Positions 12,993-26,700 of a DNA stretch of 64,000 nucleotides are shown here, piece by piece. Position 1 is the first letter of the stretch, and every line of letters begins with the position of its first letter. Location: positions 8,159,571 through 8,223,570 of the forward strand of contig JAREIK010000801.1 in NCBI GenBank assembly GCA_029783825.1, written 5' to 3'. The position numbers were made by a program, and so were the translations under genes. The notes below the pieces were generated by a model. That model was not told the DNA's origin and ran no database searches. It worked only from the letters and a program-made list of their open reading frames with translations. The stretch comes from Sapria himalayana. Lineage: Eukaryota > Streptophyta > Magnoliopsida > Malpighiales > Rafflesiaceae.

Positions 12993-13626
12993 TGGAAGTA
13001 AGGATATATTCATCTCTTTTTTAAGTCCATGTTTTCTAAATCAATTCATAAAAGGAAGTTATTTAAGTCAAACTTAAGTCAATTGGCTATTCATTCTTTA
13101 CAAGCATGACATCTTCTCGAATTGTGAAATAGAGGAGAAAACAAATATGAAAATGTTTCTCGTGTAAGTGTTTTTGCTTCATTCACCCTTACTAGTAAAT
13201 CATTTCTTAACTAACTCTTTCTATCATAAGAAAAATATTTTTACTATTGTTATCACAACGGTGAGTTATGCTAAGAAAAAGAATTGATTCGTGATTTCTT
13301 CACCTATAGACTTTGGTTGAGTTATTATTATTATTAGTCACGAGCATGAAAGAAGATCACCTACCCACTTCAAGTAGTCATGAGCACGAAACACTTGATG
13401 CTCCTAATCTCAAAGTATATTGTAGGAAAAGATGAATTGTTATCTTCACTGATAGTCTTTGATGCAACCAAATGATCATGCAGGTGTTATGATTGATCTT
13501 AATCATTTATTTGTTATTCCAAAGAAATGATAAGTTTCCCTTAATACTTGATTTCCAATGTTATATTTTATTTTACTTTTTTTTTTGTTTTTTAATTTGT
13601 TATCTTTACATGATATGATTAGTATA
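12993..13626. other. Unassigned DNA
   Basis: Moderately AT-rich, no coding frame or repeat ends recognised. A small internal echo is seen at about 13340-13400, where cacgagcatgaaa recurs as catgagcacgaaa with similar flanks. Confidence 0.45.
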
Positions 13627-14024
13627 CTTAGGCCCGTTCGGGCCATCGTGCCGTGCTAAGCATGGATTTGAAAATGGGCAGCCCAACATGGATCATTAGC
13701 ATACATTTTGGTCGAGTAGTGCCCAGTCGTGTCAAGTCGGGTTTAATCTAGGTTAGCTTGGTTTGCTCCAAGCTAATTTGGGTTAGGACTAGGCTAGCTT
13801 GTTTGGCCAACAAAGTTGAAACCAACCTGCACGGGTTGTTGTGTCATGCTGTACCTTCCCTGCCAAAATCTTTGACCTGGCATGGTTTGAGTCGTACTGT
13901 GGGCCGGTTCACGGAACATCCATGCATGGTTTTGAATTGGTCCATATCGTGACGGGAATGATTGAATTGCGCCTCGTGTTATGCTCGGGTCATTCTGCCT
14001 AGTTACACCATTAAGTATACTCAT
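13627..14024. mobile_element. GC-rich hAT-like repeat copy
   Basis: Starts near taggcccgttcgggccatc and continues with words typical of the family (gtgccgtgctaagcatgg, cagtcgtgtcaagtcggg, ggcatggtttgagtcgtac) to about 14000. Neither terminus nor target duplication could be fixed. Open frames across it on both strands follow from reduced stop-codon frequency in GC-rich sequence. Confidence 0.5.
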
Positions 14025-14399
14025 ATTTATTTCACAAGCTCTCTCTTTCGAGATGTTGACTAGTTACTTTGAAATAGATAAATACTCTTCATTGTAAGTG
14101 AACATAGGGATTGATATCTCTTATCTCTGAAAGTTTGTTTGTAGTAATAAGTTTTTTGTATGAATATTGTTTATGATCAGAATGTAAATGGACTTAAAGC
14201 TTAATTGTGGAAAGAAGTTTATTGTAGACTTATGAATTAGATTACCAAGATTTGTTTGTGTTTATGAGCAAAATAATCTTTACCATGATCATGTTGTCTT
14301 TAGTTTGTTCTCAAGGTGATTGGCTTATTAGATGTATGAGAAAAAAATATTTTTTCACAGAGATCTTAAGAAGTCATATATAAAGAAAACACTTGAATT

Positions 14400-16526
14400 T
14401 ATATCTTAGACAATATATACTATGTAGAAATGGAAGTACTTTTTGGGATGTAATACTTATCAAGAATTTGATAACATATTTTTACTATAATTACTTCATT
14501 TAGATTATACATGTTTATTTTTGATTTTATTTGATGAATAAGTTAATTTGTCATGATTATTTTATTATTCATGTATATTGATGTAATTCTTTTTTAGAGA
14601 TAAGTTACATGTTAATAGGGGTGTTCACCCTATCCTATGGGTAGAAAATATAGTCTTCCACCTTCCTACTTGATACTTTGTGGAAGAATTTTTTTTTATC
14701 CTACCCTACCTGATAAGTTGTAGTATTCCTACTTGACTTCCTACCCGATTAATCGGGTCAGAAGTTGGATAGGAAGACGGATAAACATTTTTGTAGCTAT
14801 TAATTTTTGAAATATTTTAATAATTTAATTAAATAACATGCACCGATGCTGTATCAATTTAATAATACAATAAATTTAATAATACTAAAATTTATAACAA
14901 CTACAACAACAAATATAATTGTTTTAGCCATCAATTCATCATAATTGTTATAAATATAATCTACCGTAATAGTTACACAAATATAATTCGTCATAATTGT
15001 TACACAAACTCAATCCACCATAATTATTATAAAAATATAAAGACATTAAAATAATAATTATTTTGCTTTTGGTAGTTCACCATTCATCAGTTCACTACAA
15101 ATCAAGTAGACTACACAAAAAACAAAGTAATATTTTATCAATTCAAACATCCACATCAATAACAAATGTTTTTATAATTACTAAAAAAAATAAAAAAGTT
15201 AAATAATATTTTTTTGCTAGTGTCAATCATCTTTATTCACTCGAGAGAATTTGAAGTTGTCTTTGATTCTCTGTAGTTATTTTTGAGAAAAAAAAAGAGT
15301 GAAAAAAATTAAATATGAAGAATTTATCAATAAATAATAAAATAATAATAATAAAATTATAAAAAATTTAATCTCGTGCCAGGGGGTTTTTTAATGTTTA
15401 TATATATATATTAATGTGGATAAGGTAGGGTAGGAATGTGGAAATAGATTGCAATTCCGCTTTCCCACACGATTTAATTGGATGATCAAAAACTCTTATA
15501 CATTCCTACTCAATATTTGTGGTTAACTGTTCTGTAGGGTAGGGTTGGGCTGGGTAGGGTCGGATAGGGTAGACATTTGCAGGCCAATCGAAAATTTGAG
15601 CACCTCTACATGTTACTATTTTTGAAGAAATTCTTTCAAACATAATTTTATGCGAAGAATATTAAAAGGCTTGAATATTTTGTTTTTGGTATTGACGTTG
15701 CATATACACATTGAGGGGATAATTTTATTACGACATAAATATGTAAAAAATATTCTTATAGAGTTCAAACATTTTGATGGTGCATAAGTAGAAATGCTTA
15801 TTGAGCAAGAAGTTAATTCCATTATTAACACGTATTTTTATTAATTTCATTAGATATAAATAAATTATAAGAAAATCTAATTATTGAATAATTATTATAT
15901 TAAATATATCATACATGGTTGCTATAATGAATTATTTTTTAGATTCTTTTAGATAAATTGATATTAATATAATTTTTCATATTCTTTGACATGTGAAGAA
16001 GTTGTTGAAACTTGATATTTATTTTAGATATTATAACTATATGCACTTGATTTAGTTTTTTTGATTCGCATCAACTTAAAACTAAAAGGAGATTTATTTG
16101 AGTTTTTATACTTTTTACGAGATAATCTTGTCTTTTGTTAAACAAACACAAACAATTATTTTTGGTCTAGTGTGATGACAAAATATTAAGTTTTGACTAT
16201 TGTGATATTTTATGATTCTTTAAATTAAATACTTACTTGAAGAGGTTAGTTTTCTTATTCTAGGTTATATTGCTCTTTATTATGAGTTTATGACATCAAA
16301 ATAGATAGACTTTATTTTTGTCTTGTGCCTTTCATGAGTAAATATAGTATATAGAGGTGAATCATTATTTTATTCAGAAAAAGATATTAGTTGTAATAAT
16401 AATAATAATTATTTATTTACCCAGAAATCAATCAATATACATCTTCATGAATAATCCAAGAGATTTTTAGCTTTATTTTCTTTTAATTTTAATTTGAAAA
16501 ATATATATGTACCATCTTGGAGGGAT
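14400..16526 (+). pseudogene. Ty1-copia reverse transcriptase/RNase H relic, split by a hAT insertion
   Basis: From about 14500 to 14607 the frame resembles the end of the copia Y-V-D-D motif region. After the hAT insertion (14616-15608) it resumes at 15609 with K-R-L-E-Y-F-V-F-G-I-D-V-A-Y, the counterpart of the usual L-x-Y-F-L-G-I-E-V block, followed by a decayed K-Y block. The 3' end reaches a purine-rich cttggaggga (polypurine tract) at 16517-16525 directly before an LTR-like tgttgag at 16527. Stops are frequent. Confidence 0.6.
14616..15608. mobile_element. Non-autonomous hAT element, 993 bp, with 8-bp target duplication
   Basis: Left end taggggtgttcaccc; right end, read from the other strand, tagaggtgctcaaat. 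It is flanked by catgttaa (14608-14615) and catgttac (15609-15616), 7 of 8 bases identical, the hAT signature length. The ends hold wording around ctaccctacc and its inverse ggtagggtagggt. The centre (about 14930-15040) is a degenerate tandem repeat of about 33 bases around ataattgttacacaaat. No transposase. It interrupts a copia reverse-transcriptase relic, so it is the younger insertion. Confidence 0.85.
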
Positions 16527-16830
16527 TGTTGAGATATATAACATTTCTTGTATTTATTATTATTTTATTTTATGTATTTTCTTTCAGCTTGTCTCGTGTA
16601 AGTGAATCATAACATTGATGCCGTGCTCAATAAATATGAAAACAAAATATGAAAACAATGTGTGTTCTATTAATGTCGGGTGCCATAAAAAATGAACTAT
16701 GTGTGCTGTGCTTATGATGGAGGCAATATAAAATGAGCTATGCATGTTATAATGAATATTGATCCCTAACCACAGTGATAAGTACAAGAGACTTCTCATA
16801 CCATGCTAAAATGAAGCAACTAAAGAAATA
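16527..16830 (+). repeat. Probable copia 3' LTR, right boundary unclear
   Basis: Begins tgttgagatatataacatt directly after the polypurine-like ttggaggga that ends the copia relic. The right end could not be fixed for lack of a partner LTR; the region up to about 16830 is a guess. Confidence 0.4.
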
Positions 16831-17220
16831 AGTTTAAAAATTAAATATAAAAATATTAGATCATTATATTGAAAATTGAAACATTAACAATTGATACGAT
16901 GATATATAAAGACATTTTCATTGTCTATTGATTGCTCATTTTATAATGTACTTTCATTATCTTTTTATGTATACGTATATTGTATATATTGTATCATAGT
17001 TTATTAGATAGATTTAAGTTCATTTGTTTATTTTTGATATATTTATTTCAAATAAGTTTAAGTTTATAAAAAAAAAATTGAAAAACAACTCGGTGTTTTA
17101 TTAATTTTATTATTGTTTTCATAACATTGAAAAACTTATAAAAAAAAATAAAATGGAAAACATTTTTTTTTTCTTAAAAACAAGAACATAAAAATTGAAA
17201 AAATATCTTCCACAAGTCCT
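16831..17220. other. Unassigned AT-rich DNA
   Basis: Short A/T-rich stretch with poly-A and poly-T runs. No first exon of the ArfGAP gene (which should encode the R-C-I-N-C type first cysteine pair) was seen here or elsewhere upstream in the window. Confidence 0.4.
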
Positions 17221-17400
17221 AATATATAGTCTTAGTGCAATAGTAAGTGTTTTTGTCCAAAGGTGATAGGTTTGAGACTTATCAGATGTAGTCTTTCTGA
17301 ATTCTGAGAGTAAAATTATTGAGATATTAATTTTTTATAGACTGCATGCTAACTGCTAAGCATGAGCTTTGTGACATGTGTTTGGCCTTAATATTTCAAC
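17221..17400 (+). repeat. tRNA-like SINE copy upstream of ArfGAP exon
   Basis: Contains gtcttagtgcaatagtaagt (A-box-like) and ggtttgagacttatcagatg (B-box-like region), then a body with gagtaaaattattgagatat. The same order is found at 48170-48350 and in each unit of 61240-62500. It ends about 100 bases before the exon acceptor at 17503. Confidence 0.55.
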
Positions 17401-17503
17401 AATTGGGAAAATGCATAGTCGAATTAATTATAGTTTCTTTTCATTCTAGTTCATATTTGAGAAGCTAACAACTTTATCCAACCTCTTCTGTTTGATTGTT
17501 CAG

Positions 17504-18136
17504 GGTCCACAATATGTTTGCACTAACTTCTGGACCTTTATTTGCACGACTTGCAGCGGCATACAGTGAGTATACTATCTTTTTAGTGGCTTTCCATTGA
17601 TGTTGGAAAGGGTGAAGCCTTTGCTAATTATGTTTTAATTATTATTTTCAATACAAATTATATCTTTCTCATTTTATGTAGTCGTGAGTTTACTCACCGG
17701 GTGAAATCCGTGTCAATGTCCAAGTTTGTATCCCATGAAGTTGAAGCACTGCAAAATGGTGGGAATCAGGTAAGTTAATCTTTTTATTTATTTATTTATT
17801 TTTGTTAATTAGTTTGAAACAAGATATGCTTGTTCTCTTGCTGATGAAATTCAATTTTAAAGCGTGCAAGGGAAGTATATTTGAAATATTGGGATCAGAA
17901 GAGGCAGAGATTGCCTGTTAACAGGTGCAGGATTATGTTCTGTTTCTTTCTTACTCGCCATGACCATGAGAACATGGAATTCGAATTATTCTGCTTTCTA
18001 CAGATTTGGAACTCTACTTTTTCTGTTTGTTTCTGTTAGTGATGTTGATAAAATCCGGGAGTTTATAAAGAATGTATATATTGATAGAAGATATGCAGGT
18101 GGAAAGTCCCCAAATGGGCTTCCCAGACATGCACAG
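17504..18136 (+). CDS. AGD14: ArfGAP-domain exons (four exons)
   Basis: Exons 17504-17565, 17682-17769, 17863-17924 and 18040-18136, separated by short introns of 116, 93 and 115 bases. They encode G-P-Q-Y-V-C ... C-T-T-C-S-G-I-H-R-E-F-T-H-R-V-K-S-V-S-M-S-K-F, then E-V-E-A-L-Q-N-G-G-N-Q-R-A-R, and R-E-F-I-K-N-V-Y-I-D-R-R-Y. This is the zinc-finger second half, the arginine finger and the helical remainder of the domain. No stop or frame break is present, and splice sites are good (gtgagt, gtaagt, gtgcag and gtaatg donors). The reading starts in phase 0, so the missing upstream exon should end on a codon boundary. Confidence 0.93.
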
Positions 18137-21100
18137 GTAATGTTTCTCTTGATAAATTGTACAAGGAATTCAAGTAATTTGTATCAAAATCAAATGGCTG
18201 AGACATCATACTCTAATTGTTTTTATTAAAGGGAATGGTGTACACTCTATAAATTCCATACACGCACGTTCAAATTAATTGAAAATGGCACTCATAAACA
18301 ATGCGATATGTTGGTATTTAATTGAAGATGTTATTCATAGTTATATTTCACTGATTTGAATGAAAATATTTTTAGAAACACAGTACTTGAATTTTATATA
18401 TTTATCATAACTATGAATAAATTATTGGTGGACTTTTATGCAAATATTAATCATGAAATAATTATTTAAAATTTAGAAAAGCATATAGAAATATTCTATA
18501 AAATCTTAAAAAAGAAAATTAAATGATAAACAACAATGTTTAATTTATTGATAACATATTCAACATATCACATAATATAATACAAGTATTCTTTAATTTT
18601 AAAAAAATTGTTTGATATAACTTGATTGCATTACTAGATAAAAATGAGACATATTGTTGAAAATAATATTCAAACCAAGAAAATATAATTTGAGTCCAAT
18701 GAGTGAAATAATTTTACCCAATAAATGAGCTTAATGTATCTTGACTTTGTTGTTGTCCATCAAGGTCTATTTTATTATTTTTTGTAGTATTATTATTATT
18801 ATTATTATTATCATCATCATTATCAATGGAGGGTTATAAACTTTCACTTTGAAATAAATTTGTCATGCCTTGGTCAAAGTTTTTATTATGAATTTATTTA
18901 GATGATACTTGTTTTAATGAATCTATAGAGATTTACTTGAAATATTATTATATTTTATTATTTTAATGATTTTTTATATCTATACTTTTTTTAGGATGTA
19001 TGTAATATTTTATGAGTTTGGATTTTCATCTATATCATATTCGCTAATTGCTGTAGATATTTAAAATAAACTTGAGTGATCACTTTCTACTACTTTATCA
19101 TGTTTGTCTCTGAATAAGAGTCTCTTGTTACAATATCAGAGGATAGAATATGATAATAGGGAGTAAACTAATTATTTCTTTGCTTTGTATGAATGATGGT
19201 TGATGTGGTTGAAGTTTTATCATAAGCAAAAAGTAACTATCTTTCATTAATATCTTGATATTCTTATCTTAAAATATTAAAGAGCTTTGAACTTAAGATT
19301 ATTTTTCTTTGATGAAAATATTTATCATCAATCTAAGATATGATTTTTATTTATATTTATTTTACTAAAAAAATAAATATTCTATGTTTTTTTGAAATAC
19401 ATAACTATTTTAGCAATTGCACCTAAATGCAATGTAAAATTTTATAGTGTACACAATATAGATGTCAAATGGGTTGTGTCATGCTAAAATTGCCTATTTT
19501 TGGGTATCTAGTCGGGCCATTGCTAGTCACGACCTATCTTTGGGTGGCTCAGTCGAGCTTCCGTGTTGTGCCAAGCACGTCCTGGTTGGGAAGTTGTGTA
19601 GTTATTAAGTGTCAATCGAAAAATGATAAAATGTAAAGTGTAATAAAAGTCAAAATATAAAAAATTAAAATTGAAAGATACAAGCAAGCATCAATCTCAA
19701 TCCCAATGTCAATTGGTATATGTATGCGTATGCAATTTGTTATTATTGCATAAGTGTCTGATGGTATCACTAGCGGTAGGGGTGACCTCAACATCATCCA
19801 AATCAAACTAGTCATCATTTGCCTTTGCCAACAACTCGCACACTATCGCTCTTAGTTTTAGTGCAGCTTTATTTTAGGTATTTATCCTTGAATTTTTTCA
19901 ATCTTTCATGCATGCAAGTGCCTCAATAATATATAACCATAAATTCGATCTCATATTTAAAATGACATTAACTGTAATATAAAAAGTAAACTTCGATGCT
20001 ATTATTGATACTATAAGAGTCAATAGATCTCATATTATCATTGATATCATGAGATAGGTGGACTTATATAATTTTCACCATTATAAAATATTAACATTCT
20101 TGTTATCTTTGTGTGATTGAATTGAGTAGTACTCAATATTTAAGTATCAAAATACCAAGTTCGAATCGACAAATCATCTCATCATTTTTTTCTCGCTTAC
20201 TAAATAAAGAAATCGTTATCTCTGAATATTGTGTTCATATTCATACTCGAAGTATGATTACAATTACTACCACACCTAATATCATAATATGTAAATAACT
20301 CAGTCAATTTTTTATGAATGAACCTTTTAGGTTGATATTTCTGATTTATGCGCGTGAATATGTATGTCAAAACACATTCTATTTTCTTTTATCATAATCT
20401 TAAGATTCATGTAGGCAACCAGACAATAAAGAGATAAAATAGTGAATTAATACTTTAAGTATTTAGTTTTCATCTTAACAACCATGTCACTAAATTGAGT
20501 CATCTCTAAATTTGTTAAATATATTACTAATGTTGCATATATACTTGAGTGCAAAGTAAGTGGTGAGTGGGTACACAGACGAATATATGTTTGTCTTGTT
20601 ATAAAATTTTCTTTGAAATTTCATAAATAAAATTTTTTGTATTATAATCTATGTTGTCAATAATATGTTTGTCACTCTTATTACTGATATAATTGAATAT
20701 CATGTATTCATATCCAATGCATGATTCTAATATCAGGTAAGTGTAATTCTAATGGTATCTCATATTCATTTAGAATTTCTTCTTTTTTGACTCACAGATA
20801 ATTAGAAACTACCAAATTTTTATAATTTAACTAGGTGTTCGAAGATATTTTAGTGAGTTACTTATTTTTTCTAATATGAAAGAATTACCCTTCATTCTTG
20901 TTTGTATTATCATGTTAATAATATGACACATGTATTTAATATGAAAAATTCCTTCTAATGATTTATCTCTAAATATCCTAACAAACTTATTAATAACTAT
21001 TCTATTATTAGATGTATTTTAAATGTGATTAAAATATTTTATTTTGAATATAATAATCTTTAAAGATTCTTGATATGCACTCATATATGAAAAGATTATC

Positions 21101-23659
21101 ATGAGAATTGAGAATTTCATAAAATTCTAAATTTTTTTTAAGTTTTCATGAAAAATCTATATAGTGGGTGATGAGATGCAAAAGATGTGTCGTTGTGATT
21201 AGTTTAGATATAGGACATTACAGATTTTATTTCACTATATTTTTTAAATTTATTAATTATTTTTTTAACTTATAATATTTTAATATATTATTCCTACATA
21301 TGGACCTAGGATTCTTATGATATATAGGCTGAATATAGGTTTGCATGATACTGATTATCCTATGATTTTTCAAAAAATATAATCGGAAGATTCATCATAG
21401 TGATTAGTTTGACAATGATTTTCATTTTTAATTCGTTGTAGTATTTGAATGAGGTCAAAAAAAAAGATGTACTAGATCTAGTCTCAAAGATCATATCAAT
21501 TATTTTGATTTGCCTAGGATCTAAGGCTTCATGTTTTTTAGTGTATTAATCGGCATGACTCTTTAGGTGGCTCATGCCACCTCTACTCTTATATGTTTAT
21601 AATTTTTAATAATGTATACACTGTGTTAATTAATCATTGACACGTCTAGTATTTTTATTTTTTAATATGTTAAAGTGAGTCCAAATTATAGATATTCTTC
21701 TATTTTTTATTTTTTAGGTATTTAAGTTTGAAACGAGGTCATGAGAGAAAACATAGTTCAATTTTAGATCTTTTCGTAGAATTATTATCATTATCTTTGT
21801 CTACGTTAATATTAATTTTATTATCATTAAATTTATTATTAGTCATTTATATTTTTTTTAGTTTATGTTCTAAGTTAACAAATACATTCTATAAAAAAAA
21901 CTAAATAAAAAATAGTACGTACTATTTATGGAAAGGAGCAAGTGAGAGAAAAGGTAGTAATCCGGTGCTCACATCGGTGGGTAAGGTAATAAAATTGAAA
22001 TAGTAATACCAGATTTCAACTCCATGTTCTTTAAGTTTTATTAAAAAAGTTTCTAAATTTAAAAACTTTAGCTTAAAAGAGAATTGAGAGAATGGAGGGA
22101 GTCGAGCTTGAGATTTGAGAATGAAAAACTCAACTTTTTAAAACTATTATATAAATTTTCTTAATTAAAAAAATATATATTCTAAAATATGTAACCTTTT
22201 GTTAAATTTTTAAAAAAGAATAAAAATTTGGCATTCGTTAGATTTTTGTTCTAGTTTGGTTTTTTTTGCCTTTTAGTTATCCGTTGGACTCCAACAATCA
22301 AAAAGATTGTCGGGCTAGGGAGGTACATTTGCATGTGCCTGGGTCATCCCATGTGGATGTACTTAGCCAACCATATAGCAGGCTCATTAAAAAACCTTCC
22401 ACGTGTTTCAGACATGGTGAGTTTTAAATTTTTTTTAAATGGATTGGGCGACCAGGGCACAGGCCAAGTTGATCATGCCCTCTTTTTCATCCAAGGTCTT
22501 GGGTCATGGTAATCGTGTTGGTGGACCATGCCAATGGGCGAGACACTCGTGTCATGTCTGGCCCGACATCATGGCACCCCTTGGCCCAGCACGGCAAGAG
22601 CCGTGCCTCAAGCTGACATGACCCAGGTCCAGGCATGATTCTGGACCGTGTCGGGTTGGGCTAGGCATGACTTAGTTGGGTTGTGCTCATGTTTTGCCTG
22701 AGCCTCCCGACTCACTTGTCACCTTTAGTATACAATAGTGTTAGAAAATATCTTTAAGAGTTTTAAAAATAAAATATTTATTTCTCTATCATATTTAATT
22801 ACGAAAATTTTACTAATTTTATTATTTATAAAATCGGTTAAGAATATTTACATAGGCAACATAAGATTCTAATATTAGGTTTATTGAATTACAATAATGT
22901 TGAATCATGATTAAATTTTTTCTTTATTAAGCTAACTAACGAATATAAATTATAAAATTATTATAATTTGATAAATATGTTAATAAATTATATATAAGCC
23001 TAAACAAATTTTAAGGAGATTGAAATTATTTTTAATTTGATTTATATTATTAAGTTAATAATATGTCAATTGCATTTAACTTGAACAATTTTTGTTGGGA
23101 AATATTTTTTAATAATTGTTATGAATAAATTTATTATCACATTATTATTTATAATAATATCAAAGATAATATAAATATTTATTTCAATTTTTAGTTTCTA
23201 AAGATGATGATTGGATACTTATGGTAGAGTATCATGAGACTACAATATCTAATGAATCTTTTTAGTTTTTTTTTAGTGTATAATTTGAATTAATATTGTG
23301 AATTGTAATACATGTGAATGATATATTATTTTATGTAATTCATACATTAGAGGTTACCTACATAATATTATTATAAATTTTAAGTTAGTCAATTATTGAC
23401 TTTTTATTAAATTTAAAATATTATATAATATTACCATGACATGTCAATCTATGAATTTTATGATAGGATGTTCCAACATATTTTTTGTATTAAATATACA
23501 AACATATAATTTTCAATAAATTTTAATGTTAAATCTTTATAAATAATCAATATAATCATTTTTTATTTTACTAATTTATGATTATTTTTGAATTTAGATT
23601 ATTTTTTATTGTTTATTTCTTTTTTTTATTGTTTGGGTGCATCCGAATTGTGGGCCACC

Positions 23660-23708
<49 letters not shown>

Positions 23709-26700
23709 GTTTGTGTATTTTGAAAATTCTTTTTCTTTTTTTATAATTTATTTATTTTTTTTCTTTATCCTCTCTTATATCTTTCTTGTTATCATTAGTA
23801 ACTTTTAAGAGAAACTCAAAGGATTCAACATGGTATCAAATGGATTTCAGTGCGGGAACAGTGGCATTGCTGTGTACTAGTGATAGAACATCCTCTAAGG
23901 GTATTGATGATTATAATCTTTGTTGATTTGGTTTAATTTTGAGTTGGTGACAATAGCACCACCATACTTTATCCCTGAAACACATACGTGCAGTGGGTAT
24001 TTTATCTTTTAATTAGCATTTGGAGGTCTTCGAAGATCCAATGATTGGTTTTGGGTGGTTTATAAGCCATTTTCAGGCCATGATGGCAGAGCCCACAATG
24101 ATTGACACAGTGGTGTTGATGCAGAAGCTTTCCATAGGTATTTTGTATTTTTTGGCCGCAAGACAATATGTCGTTTAAAATTTGAAATCTTTTATTTTTT
24201 GAATTTTTTTCTTGCATAACATCATGGTGGTTTTGTGAATTGTTGTTCTTAGTTAATATTTATGTGGAAGTGTGTTGTGTGATAAAAAAATCATTAGAAC
24301 TAGTATGGAACTATTGGTAATAATCTGGAAATTGAGAGTTGAGAGATTTGATAGAGGTATTCTGAGAGATAGATTCGTAGTAGCGATTTGCTTTTTTGGT
24401 AGAAGGTTGAGACTATATACAAGAGAGATACTAGACATTGCTTCCTGAATTATAAAGGATAATTTGATTTTCAGATGCTATCCAACTGACTATTTTACTT
24501 GCCCATGAGGATTCTTTTATATCTATATCTACTGGTTGTGTTACACTGATATTTTTTCGGGAGGAGTTATAGACTTTGTTCTTCATGTGCTATTATTTTA
24601 AGCATGTTTATATCTACTACTTCTTGCTCACCATTTCACTTCAGACTCTTGGATAATAGATACAAGAATAACTATTAATGTCATAGGTAATCGATCTCAT
24701 TATGGATACGAGTCATGATAATGTTAATGTTGACTTTTGGTATGCATATTTTATATGTATTAGATTTTTATTAAAATTTATTTTTTGTTACTTGTTTTAT
24801 GAAACAACAAAGTTATGATATTATTATTATTTTTTTGATATTTTTATGTGAGTTCATTAGATTGGACAAATGGTTTTCCTGGGACTTGAATAAGATAGAT
24901 TGTATGTGTTATTGATTCACAAGAGTTTTTCTAGATACATGTTTACTATTAATTTATTAGTAATTTATTCGTAACTAGAATATCATTCTTTGAACAAGGT
25001 AAATATTCTAAAATCAAGTGTTAGGAGAGTAATGTTTATTGCTTTTGAGGTATATTAATTAAAAAAATATACAAGTGTTTCTTTTCTAGTGCGTTAGGAG
25101 AGTACTAAAAGGGATCTATTCCAACTAATTCACTTAGATGTTTTGATATCTTGTAGGATGCATATGTATGATGAGTTAAGATATATTATTATTTTTATTA
25201 ATGATTATACTTAATTTATAAGATTGTCAATATTTAAATAAAAATTTTTAATTTTTTTTTTATTTTTATGAAATTTTATGAAAGAACACAATTTTAGTTT
25301 GAATATTATATTAAAATATTGAGAATTGATAATATATTAGAATAATTTTTTTTTATTAATTTTTTGAGAAGCACGAGATGTCTCATCAGATATCATATGC
25401 TGGTACTCATACACATAAAGAGAAAACTAAGAAGAAGAATTAATATCTAATTGAAATAATTAGAACACTTCTACTTTATAGTTTTGTGCTTAGACATTTG
25501 GGGAGAAACTGTGTTAATTGCTAATTTCCTATTCAATTAGATATTTTTTTTTATTCTCTTAAACTGTATCTTATGCTAGCATGTATGTCAATGGGAAAGA
25601 TTTTTACCATTCACCCAAGATTTTTGAGTGTATTTATTGGGTTCATGATTATTTTATAGGCAAAGATAAAATGATTACTTGTACGATCAAGTATGTATTT
25701 ATTAGGTACTCAAATACTCAAAAGATATGTGTTATTCACTAGGAGTTATGTGGGTGGTTACGAGTGATATAATTTTCTTCAAGGATACATTCTTTTAAGA
25801 ACTTGATCTAAGAGAATATACTTTCAAACTTCATAGTAATAGGTTCTTTAGCTTGTTAAATTGATAATTCTTGTGAAAGAGTAATGGTTGATCTTGCTCA
25901 TATTCTTACACTTGATATGACTAGTATGATTGGTTTTGTGAAAAGTAGTAGCATCTCTTCTAGGGTAGAGCATCTATGAGAGGAGCCTAGTGTGAGTATG
26001 CTATTAAATATAAGGTGTGAATCTTACCAAGAGGGAGATATGAGAGTTGGGAGACTTGTTCATCTCAATTTTAAAGATATATACTAGATGTATATGTCCA
26101 TACTCTCTCTCAAATAAGTCATTCATCACATTAATTGATCTAATTCTGAGTAATCACTTAGACATTTTGATTGTATTACGGAAGAAACAAAAGATGTGTT
26201 ATACTATATTTTTTATTTCAAATATTTTTTTATTTTGATATTACATATATATGTTTCTTATTACACTCGATGATTGTAAATTCTTAGATACTATTTTTTG
26301 AGGTACTTTGTCATCAAAGATGATTATAGGTTATGTTGAAAGAATTGTGTGCAATCACATATAATGATACTTCATACATGGAATCTCATTTTAAAACTAA
26401 TAGGTAAGCAGAAGTCGGATGCAAATGGTGTAAATGATGAAGATAGGACCTGAGAGAATGGTCGATTGACTCTGAGTTAGGTTGATAGCAAGAGAGTTTA
26501 CACTTTACACAAATTTATGATATTGATTATTATGATACTTTCTGTCATGTAGCCAAATTGTAAACAATTAAGTTATTTCTTTCTATTGTAACATTGCTTA
26601 TATGGAATGTGTATCAATTAGATATAAAGAATATATTCTTTCATAATGACTTAGAGAAAAAAATATGTATGCAATAATTATAAGGATTCAATGTTCTTGT

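Noticed and set aside
13758..14024. Open frames on both strands
   Set aside because: Same explanation: a GC-rich repeat copy with overlapping frames and no recognisable domain.
1..17503. First exon of the ArfGAP gene
   Set aside because: Looked for a first-exon reading with the first cysteine pair ending in phase 0 at a GT donor; none recognised by eye, so it is assumed to lie outside the window.
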